From Symbiodinium sp. CCMP2592 (lineage: Eukaryota > Sar > Dinophyceae > Suessiales > Symbiodiniaceae), in contig CAJNDT010001247.1 of NCBI GenBank assembly GCA_905221615.1, positions 751,827 to 815,826 on the forward strand: a stretch of 64,000 bases of DNA. Reading direction: 5' to 3'. The notes beneath the pieces were generated by a model. It was given only the letters and a program-made list of their open reading frames with translations. It searched no databases and was not told the DNA's origin. The position numbers were made by a program, and so were the translations under genes. Below are positions 20,019-30,792 of the stretch, piece after piece (the stretch's first letter is position 1; every line of letters starts with the position of its first letter).

Positions 20019-20308
20019 AACCCTAAACCCCTAGACCCAAAACCCTAAACCTCTAAACATATGCACACAAAGAGTCGAATGTACCCATTGAGTGGACTTC
20101 CCAACTATCGCCGTTTAAACTGCCAGGGCTCTTGAGCGCGGCATGGAGGAAGAACGCCAGCGTAGTGAGGGACACGAAATTCATCATTTCGACGTAGATG
20201 GATACCTGGGTTTAGGGTGTAAGGGTTGGGGTTCAGGGTTTTAGGGCTTTGTGGTTCAGGCTTCCGGGTTTAGGGTCTAGGCATGGGGATTTCAAGTTGC
20301 ATCAGAGA
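20019..20308. other. no gene; short telomere-like fragments
   Basis: A few CCCTAAAC words follow the H element and TTTAGGG variants occur at 20,208-20,290. Confidence 0.5.
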
Positions 20309-20361
20309 TCCTCGCACTAATCCTCCTAAACCCATGTTCCAACTTTCTGGCTTCTGCTGTA
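20309..20361. mobile_element. family D, right half only
   Basis: GATCCTCGCACTAATCCTCC and CCAACTTTCTGGCTTCTGCT match the right half of the copy at 7,234. The left half is absent. Confidence 0.65.
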
Positions 20362-20385
20362 TTAATTCTCTGGGTTGATAGGGTC

Positions 20386-20443
20386 CTTTTTTAAGCCCAA
20401 TAAGGGAAAATATAAAATATCCCAAGGGCCTACCTAGTTCAAG
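20386..20443. repeat. family S sequence, copy 1
   Basis: AAGCCCAATAAGGGAAAATA and ATATCCCAAGGGCCTACCTA match 52,100-52,157. No clear inverted ends. Confidence 0.55.
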
Positions 20444-20482
20444 GTTAATGCCCCAAGATTCGAACTGGAAGCCGAAACTCCC

Positions 20483-20592
20483 TAATGTAGGAACCTGATT
20501 CAGAAGCCTTGGGCCTTTTTAAGGGCTCCTTCTATGAATCCTACTATTCTGGAGTTATAGGCCCAGGGTTTCTTAATCAGGTTCCTACATTA
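20483..20592. mobile_element. hairpin element, single copy
   Basis: AATGTAGGAACCTGATT is exactly complementary to AATCAGGTTCCTACATT. The loop is about 75 bp. Confidence 0.8.
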
Positions 20593-20599
20593 AACTTGG

Positions 20600-20835
20600 G
20601 CAGTGTTTTCGGGTTTTGGGGCTCGGATTGCTGGATTCGGGGTTTCCCTGGGGCTTTAAGGACTCATACATTGAAGCTTTTGGGCCCAAAGACCGTACTA
20701 TATCAGGCTTTTGGGCTAGTTTGATGCCCAGGGCTTTGGGTTTTCGGGTGAAGGTCGGGTTAGTTTGGGTTTCGGGTTGCACCGATCGCGGTCCGTTCAT
20801 CCACCGCCCTTCCTGGGGTTTAGGGGTTTTAGGGT
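20600..20835. other. no gene recognised
   Basis: Overlapping frames on both strands. GGGTTTCGGG/GGGCTTT words only. Confidence 0.45.
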
Positions 20836-20839
20836 CCTT

Positions 20840-20960
20840 TAAAGGGATCTATAAGGGTTCTACAAAAGTGCCTTTACAGGAATCTATAAGGGGTTTCGGC
20901 TTTAGGGGTTTAGTAGGGTTTTGGGGGTTTAGGGTTCAGGGGTTTAGGGTTGATTGCTTT
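20840..20960. repeat. J cassette beside TTTAGGG tract
   Basis: CCTTTAAAGGGATCTATAAG, TTCTAC and AATCTATAAGG, then TTTAGGGGTTTAG variants. Confidence 0.6.
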
Positions 20961-22235
20961 GAGTGCCCAATAGGTTCATAATGAACATTAACTCCGTAGC
21001 TCAGCGCGAATCATACATTGCCAGTCCCTAGAATGCCTTAAAAAAGCACTGACGGAGACAACCACCATCGAGTCGCTTGTGTGTGTACAAACAGAATTTG
21101 ACTAGGTTTTTGGAGCTGTCTGCACTGATTTTACCGGGCTGCAGGAACAGAACAAATGCCTACGTGATCATTGAGACCTCTGTATGTACCGCCTCTTTCT
21201 ACCGTCTCTCTTTCAGATATGGCAATCAAAGTGCGCCGGAATTTTGCCGGAGTTTCGGGAAATGGGGCTCAGAGCAAAATATCGAAGTCCTGCAAATCAA
21301 CTAGCTTGCAACCCCAAATACCCAATTCCGGAACCCTAACCCTAAACCCACTTTCGGAACACTGTTCAAGGAACTCACGTCTTGAAGCCTCACAGAAATC
21401 GACGTCATGTCAGATGGCAAGGCTTGTGTCAGAAATTGGCTTATGGATTTGGGTGTTTAAGATCCAGAGTTTAGGATTGAGGATGTCATGTGAATGTCAA
21501 GGTGAATGGTAAAAATGAAAATGTCGGACATGCTAGTAATAATGACAATGGTGATGTGGCAGTTCGTGCAGATCAGGTACTGTCCGTGGTCGAATAGAAC
21601 CTAAACCCTAGACAAATCCTGAAAAGCGCGAAACCCTGGACAATCCTCCTCCTCAATGTTGGAAGAGGGCTGTTGGAGTTTTGAGTTTAGCGCGAGAATA
21701 TGCCTGATCCATCTGGTGTCACTTCGTTTTGCTGAGGGCAACACTGTTGTGTTCGCCCAAGGCGTGATGTAGTTCTCCTCCAAACTGGCCCTTGCAGTGG
21801 CAATGGAGTTTGTTGTTAAGGGTGTGAGGATGGCGGCTGTAAACCCCTGGAGGCTGGCTTTAGACGCTTTGTGATTCCTACTTAGTGCTGTACCCCTCCA
21901 GTTGTTTCTTATCATCCAGGCCGCCGTTTGATCAGCACCTGCTGCTGACGACGATGAGCGATGGCCGTGGTAGTGACGGTGGCAGAACAGTATAGTGATA
22001 ATGGTGGCGCAGGTCGGTGGTTGCAATTTGCAACATACGGATACGCAGAGTGTTACTCATAGTCTGTTGATCTGTCTTGTTTGCTCCGTGAATATTGCAA
22101 CCGCTGCTGTGGATGCCTGAATAATCCTTATGATCTTGTCATCTTGTTTCGTTTACTACCGCTTACTCACTCTGAATCCTCATTTCAGGAAGTTAGGGTT
22201 GAGAGTTTAAGGCTGTAGGGATTGAGGGCGAACCT
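20961..22235. other. no gene recognised
   Basis: About 1.3 kb with no assigned repeat. The longest frame is 141 residues on the minus strand (21,601-22,026), ending in a Glu-rich then aromatic segment. I do not recognise it and cannot tell it from chance. Confidence 0.4.
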
Positions 22236-22237
22236 AA

Positions 22238-22316
22238 ACCATCATTTCTCAACCCTAAACCCTAAACCCTAAACCCCTAAACCCTAAACCCTAAACACTA
22301 AACCCTAAAAAACTCG
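22238..22316. repeat. telomere-like CCCTAAA tract
   Basis: About nine heptamers, mostly perfect. Confidence 0.85.
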
Positions 22317-23128
22317 GAACCCTCAGCCCTAAACCTTCGGGTTCAAGGCTTGGGGTTGAGGGGGTACGGCAATGCAAACCCCGGATCAATCCGAACTCGG
22401 AACCCTAAGCCCAAAAGTCTCGTCGGGTCTCTGGTCTGGGGCTGAAGGGATCAGGTCATGTAAACCCTTGATGAAACCAACACCCCGTCTTTACGGGCTT
22501 TGCTCTTCGGACCCCTATTCTGGTCCTTTCCAGCAAAAGGGGGTGCTATGCCAAAGGAGGTGCTATGTCAATCGGACTTAACATTCGAAAAGCAAAACTC
22601 TCGGTCCTGACGATGTTCTGGATGACCTGAAGCACAATCGGGTCTGGAGCTTTTGCCCAACTAGAGCAGCCTTGGGACCCGCAGCAAGCATTTAAAGATT
22701 GTGTACTAACCCCCATACAAGAACAGTCTACAAAAAGGGTATTGTTAAAGACCTATGGATATCTATGTTCTAGCTACTGCCAGCAAGTTTTAGATTGCGT
22801 TTCGGGGCTTGGATATGGCTTTGGTATGGGGTCTTACATGCTTAGAGTAGGAGGGGATACACTGACTCTTTTGTTCGGACCTCTACACTACACAGCTAGA
22901 TTTCCCATCTTACGCAATCAGGCGTCAAGTTGCGGATTCTTCGGGTGAGACCCCGGGCCGCAACGTCAGGCTCAACATAGAGATCTAAACAATCGAATTG
23001 GGCTTTGGGCGATGTGATGCTACAGCAACACCCTAAACCCTACACTGCTACATTGGGGCCCTAACTTTTCATTTTGAGCGCCAGGCTCAATCCTGAAAAA
23101 CTAGTGCTGGAAGTATGCCCACTCTCTC
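22317..23128. other. no gene recognised
   Basis: Short frames only (68-69 residues). Near 22,540 GGGGGTGCTATGCCAAAGG and GGAGGTGCTATGTCAATCG form an 18-bp-spaced direct repeat. Confidence 0.45.
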
Positions 23129-23239
23129 CTAGACCTAAGAGTAGCCTAGGAATAAAAAGGGTGCCCTTTTTGGTTTAAAGGGGATTATAAGGGAACCTAA
23201 ACCCTAAAAAAGGGAATAAGGGCCTACTCCGGGTCCTAG
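23129..23239. mobile_element. element of family K, 4-bp duplication TCTC
   Basis: CTAGACCTAAGAGTAGCC to CTACTCCGGGTCCTAG, with TCTC on both sides (23,125-23,128 and 23,240-23,243). Confidence 0.9.
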
Positions 23240-23715
23240 TCTCTAAGACTTCGGACCAGGGGTTGCTACAAACTCCAATATCCCTGAATTAAGGAATATA
23301 TCTTAAACATAGAGCAGGGTCCCTGATATGTCAGGGCTTAGTTAGGGTTTAGGGTTTAGCCCATGAAGCCCCGCAACCAACCAAGACCGTAAACCGTCAA
23401 CACTGAAATCCAGAAAAAAAACACGTGTGGGTCAAAAGGCTTCGGGTTTCGCCGCTCTTTCGCATCTGCCTTTTAAGAATTCCTTTCAAGGCTCCTTCCT
23501 TTCCTGGTTATATCGGGGCACTGTCTGGCTAAAAGGCTTTGGGCCTAAACCCTAAACTCTAAAATCCCTAAACCCTAAACCGCTTGGGGCTTGGGGTCTG
23601 GAGGTGTAGGGCTGCAGAGCTAAATTTCAAGACTCCTGATAAATAAACCCCTTTCCCTAAACCCTAAACCCTTTGCCCCAAAGAACCGAAGCTCGCAGCT
23701 TTAAGTGCTCGGGTT
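23240..23715. other. no gene; telomere-like fragments
   Basis: TTTAGGG and CCCTAAA words near 23,345, 23,550 and 23,655. No other feature recognised. Confidence 0.5.
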
Positions 23716-23840
23716 TACTTAAAGGATCATGGGACTTACTAACTAGGGTTCTAAATAAGGTAACTATACTTATAATCACTTATAACCCCAATTTTCGGTT
23801 CTTATAACCTTACTTACTAAGTCCCCTGATCCTCTAAGTA
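23716..23840. mobile_element. fold-back element, family B
   Basis: TACTTAAAGGATCATGGGAC to GTCCCCTGATCCTCTAAGTA. Confidence 0.85.
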
Positions 23841-23859
23841 GACTATAAACCCTAAACCC

Positions 23860-23952
23860 CTATAGATCCCTTTAAGGAACCCTACAACTAGATCCCTTTA
23901 AGGAGCCCTTTAAGGAACCTAAGTAGACCCTGATCCTCCAAGTACCCCAAAG
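23860..23952. repeat. J cassette (inverse orientation) plus family-B end fragment
   Basis: TATAGATCCCTTTAAGGAACC and TAGATCCCTTTAAGGAGCCC, then a detached B terminus CCTGATCCTCCAAGTA. Confidence 0.65.
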
Positions 23953-24040
23953 CCAGGGTTTAGGGCGTAAGGGTTTCAGGCTTAGGGTCTGGGGTTTAGG
24001 GGTTTAGGGTTTAGTATGATAGAGGCACAACTGCAACTTC

Positions 24041-24151
24041 CATGTGGGTGGTTGTCAAAAGCATGGTCCCCTTTTTGGGTACCCTAAATATTTGGTGCCG
24101 TACTATGATAAGGACCCAAAGAGGGACCCTAATATTGACAACCACCCATGT
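24041..24151. mobile_element. fold-back element, family L
   Basis: CATGTGGGTGGTTGTCAAAA to TTGACAACCACCCATGT. The CATGT ends are symmetrical. Confidence 0.85.
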
Positions 24152-24302
24152 AACGCAAGGTTAAGAAGCCTGGTGGATAAGGAACCAGGCACTCCTTCTA
24201 GCCCCTGAGCCCTGCATCACGAAGCTGAAAGCGGAAATCCGATTCCGAATTGCGAGCTCCGCTGACGAGAGATGTCATGCTTCGGCTTCGTGCCTCATGG
24301 CC

Positions 24303-24412
24303 TTAAAGGGAACTCCAGAAAGTTGGAATATGGATTAATGGTAGGATCCCCTATAATTTACCTTAAAGGGGTTACGATAATGATATTCCAACTTTCTGGC
24401 TTCTACTGTAGA
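24303..24412. mobile_element. fold-back element, family D
   Basis: TAAAGGGAACTCCAGAAAG on the left, CTTTCTGGCTTCTACTGTA on the right. Closely matches 55,956. Confidence 0.85.
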
Positions 24413-24419
24413 ATATTGG

Positions 24420-24525
24420 AAGGAGCAGCCCCATAGTAGGGGTACCCTTTTTCCGAATACTCGTTTTCAATTGGGGGACTCTAAACCAAAAGTGCAAAAG
24501 GGTACGTACTACTCAGGAACCTAGT
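24420..24525. mobile_element. fold-back element, family O
   Basis: GGGGTACCCTTTTTCCG and ACTACTCAGGAACCTAG. The left end is degraded. Confidence 0.65.
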
Positions 24526-24570
24526 CGAATTGAAAGAAGCAGCATCGTCCTGCAAACCTATTCTTCTTGG

Positions 24571-24612
24571 GTTTAGGGACCCTAAACCCTAAACCGGTTT
24601 AGGGTTTAGGGT
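24571..24612. repeat. telomere-heptamer palindrome
   Basis: TTTAGGG, then a perfect 32-bp palindrome at 24,580-24,611: two CCCTAAA units and CC, then GG and two TTTAGGG units. Two orientation switches in 42 bp. Confidence 0.9.
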
Positions 24613-24657
24613 TATATATGGTATCCCAGATCCTGGGGATCTCCACCGGTCGAGAGG

Positions 24658-24765
24658 AATCTATACTGAACTTAGAACCCTAGCAAAAATTATATTTTTA
24701 ACGGCTTCTTAGTGATTATAATAACCAAAAATTAAAAATCGCTTCTAAGTACCCCAGAGGAATAC
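24658..24765. mobile_element. element of family G, 8-bp flanking repeat
   Basis: CTATACTGAACTTAGAACCC to CTTCTAAGTACCCC. AGAGGAAT occurs just before and just after. Confidence 0.8.
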
Positions 24766-25400
24766 TGAAGTGGTCTCCATTTATCGAGACAACAGTGGGC
24801 GGCACTCGAAGGCTGTCTAAGCTGCCACAAGATTGATGGCACAAAGGTGGAGAAAGGACACAGGTGAGCCCATAAGTTGGCCGTTCATCATCGTAGGCTC
24901 CAGTAGCCCCTGTGCAGGGTAGCTGATGGTATCAGGTCCCATTGCAGAGTGCACGACGCATCTCAAGTCGTGCCATTCACCCGGATAATACCACCAACTA
25001 CGGGTCTTGGCTGACTCGAGACAGCCTCAGCAGGTTTCGGGTTTAAGATTTAAATTAGGGTACGTAGATGGACCTACAGAAAAATCATCCGGATGGATAG
25101 TTCTGGTGGACCCCAAGACCTAAACCTAAACGTCCATAAACCCTGCGAGACTGTAAACAACCCCAGAACACCAATCAACCTTCAGTAAAATTCGTTGTGG
25201 TCGCATGTTGTACCCACGCTCACCATGAAGCTATGACCTTATCATGAGGCCATGAACTTCTCATGTTGGGGTGCATGCAGCGCAGATGGACGGACCCCAC
25301 ACCACCACAACCCAGCGCAGATTCTTTAACACCGTGCACCGCTTCATGCGTTCGGGCATACCCAGATGACTCCAAAACCCCTCAATAATGTACCCCCAAA
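24766..25400. other. no gene recognised
   Basis: About 600 bp with no repeat family and no long frame. Confidence 0.5.
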
Positions 25401-25468
25401 CCTTACGAGGGTTCCTATTTCATCTTGAGGTATATTCCTGAATGAAGTGGTTTTGGAATCTCTGAGTA

Positions 25469-25569
25469 TGTCCTAAGTACCTATATGGTAGAGTGTTGGG
25501 CTTCTATGGTAAGAAATCCTATTATGGTGTGGGTAAGTATCCCCCCATATATAGGTGCTTAGGACCCTA
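25469..25569. mobile_element. hairpin element, unnamed family
   Basis: GTCCTAAGTACCTATATGG pairs with CCATATATAGGTGCTTAGGAC. GGGTAAGTATCCCCC is repeated at 52,016, which may be a remnant of another copy. Confidence 0.7.
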
Positions 25570-26118
25570 TTGTAGAACCCTGTAAATACCAGAAAGGGGA
25601 CCTTAAGTATAGAACCTTTTTGGGTATGTCCCCAGTCCCGATAGGCCGTAGAATCGAATCTCAGGCCAGGGCGATGACTGCATTCATCACAGCCTGTAGC
25701 CGTAGCGGTAAGGGTTTCGGGTGTGGGGTCTAGAGCTTAGGGTTAAAAGGGTTGTAGGTTGCTTTCAAAGTGCAACGACCCCTTCTTCGCAAAGCAGCTC
25801 CAGCACCTCCCTCCTTGAGGAACCCTAAACCCTAAACCCTAAACCTACACTCACAAGGGTTTCGGGCACAAAGGCTTCCACGCTTCTCTTTGAGGGTTCG
25901 AGCCTGGGCCGGGGCAACACTTTCTGAGCTTGGTCTAGTTGTTAAGTTTTAGGGGTCTTATGGCTTTAGGGTTTAGGGTTTAGGGATCTAAAACTGAATC
26001 CTGCAACCCTATACCCTAAACCCTGAACCCCCCTAACACCCTCAACCCTACACCCGCGCACCATCTTGTTAGAGGCTGCCCAACTTATCCCCCCCAAAAT
26101 GAGGAATGTTGTTTAGGC
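25570..26118. other. no gene; telomere-like fragments
   Basis: CCCTAAA at 25,819-25,848, TTTAGGG at 25,965-25,985 and CCCTAAAC variants to 26,050. Confidence 0.55.
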
Positions 26119-26120
26119 AA

Positions 26121-26224
26121 TACTATACTGAGCTTAGACCCCTAGCAAAAACATTATAGCCGGAGCTGTGTCTTAAGGGTTTTAAGAACAAAAGACTGAA
26201 AATGATTTCTAAGTACCCCTAAGA
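26121..26224. mobile_element. element of family G
   Basis: ACTATACTGAGCTTAGACCC to GATTTCTAAGTACCCCTAAG. Confidence 0.75.
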
Positions 26225-26363
26225 ATATTCCTAGACCGAGATGCTCTGGGTAACATCAGAAGTATCGGCGCATGGAGGTGCACGAGAGCCGGGTGGTCGG
26301 AGTTACTGAAGCGAGGGACTTAGTAAGTCGGTTACAGGCAAGTCAGGCAGGCTTCAAGCATAT

Positions 26364-26465
26364 GGGAGTTTCCGAAAATAGGGGACCCTAATATAGTACC
26401 CCAAATAATAGGATCCTTATTAGAAGGACCCCAGAATGGGGTACCCCTAATTTTCGGAAACTCCC
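26364..26465. mobile_element. fold-back element, family C
   Basis: GGGAGTTTCCGAAAATAGGG to TTTTCGGAAACTCCC. Flanks ATAT and TCTA do not match. Confidence 0.85.
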
Positions 26466-26519
26466 TCTAGGAGAACCTTGCATAAGCCCAGCTCGAACTT
26501 GCTTAGTGCACCCCTTGAT

Positions 26520-26630
26520 CTAGACCCAGGAGTAACCTGGTAAAACAAGGGTGCCCTTTTTGGTTCAAAGGGGGTTTATAAGGGAACCTGAACCCCAAAA
26601 AAGGGAATAAGGGCTTACTCTGGGTCCTAG
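26520..26630. mobile_element. element of family K, 4-bp duplication TGAT
   Basis: CTAGACCCAGGAGTAACC to TACTCTGGGTCCTAG, with TGAT on both sides (26,516-26,519 and 26,631-26,634). Confidence 0.9.
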
Positions 26631-27296
26631 TGATCCTGCAAGTAGGATGAGCCTTAGGGGCTTTCGGTGGATTTCGGGTTTAGGGCTTATAGGGACTACG
26701 GTGTAGGGTTCGATTTAATTTAGTATCTTTGTGGCCTTCTGAGCAAGCTGCAGATACTAAACCCTAAATCCCTAAACCCCTATACACCCTAAACCCCTTA
26801 TAGATCCCTTTTAAAGGACCCCTTTAAAGGAACCCTTCTTGCAGGATATCTTTGACGGACCCCGAAGGTCCCAGTACCCAATAATCATGACTATATTATA
26901 GAGTCAGAGTTTAATGCTTAGGGTTTACGGGGGGTTTAGGGTTTAGGGTGTAGGCCGGTTACATACAACGCTGCTGAGTATCACTCTTGAATCAACCTTC
27001 ACAACAAGCCTTGAGCATAGCTTGCGCTCGCCCTTGCGCGCCCTTGCGCGCGATCGAAAGGGTGTGCACTTTTCAAGCCACCGAGTTTTCGCTAATCGCC
27101 CTCCTAGTCCTGTCACAAGAACCACCCAAAAAGAACAACGCTGATTTACTCTCCACAATCATACTAACTATTGGGTCCTTTGGACCCCTGAGAAAAAACC
27201 ATCACATCCTGCCAAGAGGCAACAAGCCAGGGGCTGGTAGCGAAGGTGACGCTGGGAAGTCTCCAAATGGCTAAAGTTACCTGGGAAGTGGCTTAA
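26631..27296. other. no gene; J words at 26,800-26,835
   Basis: J-type TATAGATCCCTTTTAAAGG, a W-like fragment at 26,866, and short TTTAGGG words. A 95-residue frame at 26,987 has no recognisable motif. GCGCGCCCTTGCGCGCG near 27,035 is a short GC-rich repeat. Confidence 0.5.
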
Positions 27297-27480
27297 GGGT
27301 TTAGGGTTATAGGGTTATAGGGCTATAGGGTAAAAGGGTTTAGGGTTATAGGGTTATAGGATTTAGGATTTAGGGTTTAGGGTTTAGGGTTATAGGGTTA
27401 TAGGGTTATAGGGTTATAGGGTTATAGGGTTAATTATAGGGTTATAGGGCTAGGGTTTAGGGTTTTAGGGCTCAGCGCTT
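27297..27480. repeat. telomere-like tract dominated by a TTATAGGG variant
   Basis: More than ten GGGTTATA units alternate with ordinary TTTAGGG. Spread of a single-base variant inside the tract. Confidence 0.9.
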
Positions 27481-27950
27481 TAGGGGTTTGGGTTTAGGAG
27501 CCCTTATGGTCCTTAAAAGTGGGTACTGTATTTAGGGTAAGGTATATTAGAGGGCAGTGCGAAGGGGTCTCAAAAGGGTTTAGGGTGTAGGTTGATGCTG
27601 GGGCCTGAATAATTACCGTAGGGTTGCATCAAGGTCTCCTCTACAGGGATCTAGCTAAAAGGGTTACAACCCTAAACCCTAAAACCCCTAAACCCCGAAC
27701 CCTGGTTACATAGTACGGTTAGCCTCGGATGTGGGTACGTTGTCGGGGCAGCAATCATCGGAATCAGATGGGATAGTGTTTCGGGATATGTTATAGTGCA
27801 CATATATGGGGACTATAAGAATATATAGTAGTATTACAAATTATCAACAATCCCTAAACCCTCAAACCCTAAAGAAAAACCTACACTCTTAACCCTTCAA
27901 ACCCCTAAACCCTTGAAACCCTTGAGACCCCGAAACCCTAAATACTTAGG
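27481..27950. other. no gene recognised
   Basis: Partial N-like words (GGGGCCTGAATAATTACC, 27,601) and CCCTAAA fragments. Confidence 0.5.
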
Positions 27951-27954
27951 TTCC

Positions 27955-28018
27955 TTAAAGGGCTCCTTAAAGGGATCTAGTTGTAGGGTTCCTTAAAGGG
28001 ATCTATAGGGGTTTAGGG
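27955..28018. repeat. J cassette
   Basis: GGTTCCTTAAAGGGCTCC and GGTTCCTTAAAGGGATCTATAG in tandem, running into TTTAGGG and then the B element. Confidence 0.65.
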
Positions 28019-28027
28019 TTTATAGTC

Positions 28028-28151
28028 TACTTGGAGGATCATGGGACTTAGCAAGTCAGGTTATAAGTACCCTAATTGGTGTGAGAATTGCTTCTAAGAA
28101 CAGTTACCCTAGTTATAACCCTAGTTACTAAGTCCCACGTCACTTTAAGTA
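28028..28151. mobile_element. fold-back element, family B
   Basis: TACTTGGAGGATCATGGGAC to GTCCCACGTCACTTTAAGTA. Confidence 0.85.
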
Positions 28152-28426
28152 AGCCCTAGTCCCAACAGGGTTGCTGTGAGGGTTTACTTGCTTTTTCTCT
28201 GAAGGATTCAGGGATCTTGCAAGGCTTCGGGTTGAGGGCTTTATTGGTTTAGGTGCAAGGGTTCGGGGTTAAGGGTTTTGGGGTCAAGGGTTTAGTGTTT
28301 GGGGTTTAGGGTTTCATAAGTTTAGGGGCAAGAGGTTTAGGATGGTTTAGGCCAGGGAATGGCCCAAAATGCGTCGGACAGCTGTATCTACACCCTAGCC
28401 CGTAACCTCCTAACTCCTACCCGCTT

Positions 28427-28527
28427 TACTATACTGAACTTAGAACCCTAGCAAAAATTAGAATTTTAGCTGTTTCTTAGGGATTATAATTATCCAAAAG
28501 TTCAAAAATATTTCTAAGTACCCTAAG
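28427..28527. mobile_element. element of family G
   Basis: TTACTATACTGAACTTAGAAC to ATTTCTAAGTACCCTAAGG. Confidence 0.75.
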
Positions 28528-29190
28528 GTTTGGGGCCTGTAGTGTCGGGTATTTAGAATCCAATGTCTGGCAGGGGCCAAAATGAGGAACATCTGCCTCA
28601 TGCATCTAAGGGCTGTGGATGTGGGACCCTCGCAGTACACTGCTTGCCAGTAGAGCAAGTGCCGTGCCGCGTTGGCTGTTCGGCTTTGTTTTTTCGCTCT
28701 CAGAAGGCTTTTAATTTTTCCATGACAGCGATACCCGGCCAATCGGCCATTGCTTGGAAGTTCTGAAGAGAAATCTGCGGCAGTTGGGGGGTTTCGGGGT
28801 TTAGGGAATCCTTATAAACTTCCTATGTAGAACTCCTATGGCGTCCTTATAGAAACCTGCCCCTCCCAGTTCCACAGCCGAACAACACGGCGAAGCAAAG
28901 AGGTTGCTTTCGGGTTCGCTTACAAGTGGGCCTCGGATTTGAGGTAGTAATAGTATGAAGACGGGCTGGCTCTAGACTGAATAAATTGGAACCCTCTTTT
29001 CACACCCCCATATACGCATATAATATCAAGGCACCCCAATAAACGATGGTACAAATGCGTGGGTCATCGATGCAAAACCTTATGAAATGTTCTCCAGAAG
29101 CGTCTGTGAAAAAAACTTCATAGCAAAGTCTTAGACTGACACCTGTCAAACCCCGGGCAGCCCCTATACTACTACTAGAGAGTTCTTTAC
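28528..29190. other. no gene recognised
   Basis: Frames of 67 and 94 residues on opposite strands overlap here without recognisable domains. The minus-strand one runs into the G element. Confidence 0.45.
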
Positions 29191-29243
29191 AAGAAACTGT
29201 TTCAGTGATCTGCTTTCTAGATTTGTCCGGAAATTGAAAATCA

Positions 29244-29367
29244 AGAAGGGGGCTTAGTAAGTAGCTATGTTAGAGACATTATGAGCATCATAACCCAAGT
29301 AGAAACCTTTTCATGATACTTATAAGTCTACTTATCACCTACTTACTAAGTCCCCCGACCCCCCAAG
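29244..29367. mobile_element. family A element, left end eroded
   Basis: AAGGGGGCTTAGTAAGTAGC on the left, CTAAGTCCCCCGACCCCCC on the right. Immediately followed by J words (29,368-29,397) and a B element. Confidence 0.75.
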
Positions 29368-29397
29368 ATCCCTTATAGATCCCTTTAAAGGGACCCT

Positions 29398-29526
29398 TAC
29401 TTAAAGGCCCATGGAACTTAGTAAGTACGGCCATAAGTACCTTAATTAGTTGGGGTTATACGTAATAATAAATATATAGTTACCTTAGTTTTAACCCTAG
29501 TTAGTAAGTCCTAAGACCCTTTAAGT
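29398..29526. mobile_element. fold-back element, family B
   Basis: TACTTAAAGGCCCATGGAAC to AAGTCCTAAGACCCTTTAAG. Confidence 0.8.
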
Positions 29527-29672
29527 ATACAACCCCTGCAGATCCCCTCAAGGGTTCTAAGTCTCCCTACCCTCCAAGCTGGGACCGATGCCAGGGACAC
29601 CATAACGTTCATCTCCAGCATGGTGATAAGGCTGCTAAGAGCAACCTCCCGGCTTTTGTCGGTGTAGGATTT

Positions 29673-29765
29673 GGGAGTTTCCGAAAATTAGGGTAGCTGA
29701 ATTTGGGGTCCTGATAATTGGGATTCTACTATTTAGGGTACTAGATTAGGGTTTCGGAAACTCCC
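29673..29765. mobile_element. fold-back element, family C, 4-bp duplication ATTT
   Basis: GGGAGTTTCCGAAAATTAGG to GTTTCGGAAACTCCC, with ATTT on both sides (29,669-29,672 and 29,766-29,769). Confidence 0.85.
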
Positions 29766-29769
29766 ATTT

Positions 29770-30450
29770 AGGGTTTAGGGTTCAAGGATCTGGGTTTAGG
29801 GATGTGACGGTGGAGGGGGCATTATGGTTTAGGGTGCAAGGTGGGGGAATTACCGTTTAGGGTTGAAGTTTCAATGTTTAGGCTTCTAGGCTCATACCCG
29901 GTGATGGTTTAGCGTTCACTGCTTTTTGCCCTTATTATGTTGAGGGTAGCTTTCCTGATTTCTTGCAGCATCAGAGTATTTATCGCGCAATGACTACTGC
30001 ATGGATAATTTCAGTACAACCTGGCCCTTTGGGTCCGAGTACCCACCAGGCTTTACCAAAACCCTACTAGGTCATGAGTGGCCCCAACCTTCAAGTAAGG
30101 CTGACATCGAGGCTTTTCCAAAGGCTCTAGACTACTAGAAACATTCTGTGAAGGCTGTGCGGTTTAGGGTTTAGGGCGCCGTGGATTTGGAAAGACATCT
30201 GCCTGACCTGCATCCTAGTTCTCAAGTCCTATGCTGTAGAGTTTAGGGTTTAGGGGTTTAGGGTGCCTCAACCCGCATTTTTGCACTTTCGACCAACTAC
30301 AGTAACCTGTAAAGTTGGCACCTGAAAAAAGATACGGGCTGTCATTCCTCAGTACCTTCTAGTTGACACCGGTGTTGCGCTTTTGAAGATGGAAGTTGAA
30401 GCACCTGCCGTCCCTCAGCCCCCTACATCGGCAGGCGGGGTTGGATATCG
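29770..30450. other. no gene recognised
   Basis: TTTAGGG fragments near 29,768, 30,160 and 30,240. No frame of note. Confidence 0.5.
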
Positions 30451-30452
30451 TA

Positions 30453-30544
30453 ATATAGGGACCTTAATGATTAGAATAGGGTTTGGGGCCCATTAAACTG
30501 TAGTTCCCCCAGAAAATAATGCAATTATGAAGGCCCCTACACTG
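30453..30544. mobile_element. fold-back element, family N
   Basis: AGGGACCTTAATGATTAGAA to GCAATTATGAAGGCCCCTA, with TTTGGGGCCCATTAAACT inside. Confidence 0.75.
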
Positions 30545-30589
30545 TTGTCAGCTGGGCAAAAGTCATATGTCTTTTGCACTCCTTAGGCC

Positions 30590-30760
30590 CTAAACCCTAT
30601 AGCCGCAAACACGAATGTCTAAACCCTAAGCCCGTAAACCCTCAACCCTAATACTTAAGCCCTAGCCCTAAACACTAATGCCTAAACCCTAAACCCTAAT
30701 ACACTAAACACTAATGCCTAAACCCTAAGCGCCTAAACCCCAAACCCCTGAGGCTGTAGA
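30590..30760. repeat. degenerate telomere-like tract with CTAATGCC variants
   Basis: CCCTAAAC units alternate with ACACTAATGCCTAAACCC blocks, a small higher-order repeat. Confidence 0.75.
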
Positions 30761-30792
30761 GCTTGAAGCTTCGCCTTGCCCTATGCCATAGA

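Noticed and set aside
21601-22026. 141-residue minus-strand frame
   Set aside because: No motif, no homologous copy in the window and no clear codon bias, so it is left as an unassigned stretch.
27024-27055. GC-rich CGCGCCCTTGCGCG repeat as a possible regulatory site
   Set aside because: Too short and single; no gene nearby to support a role.
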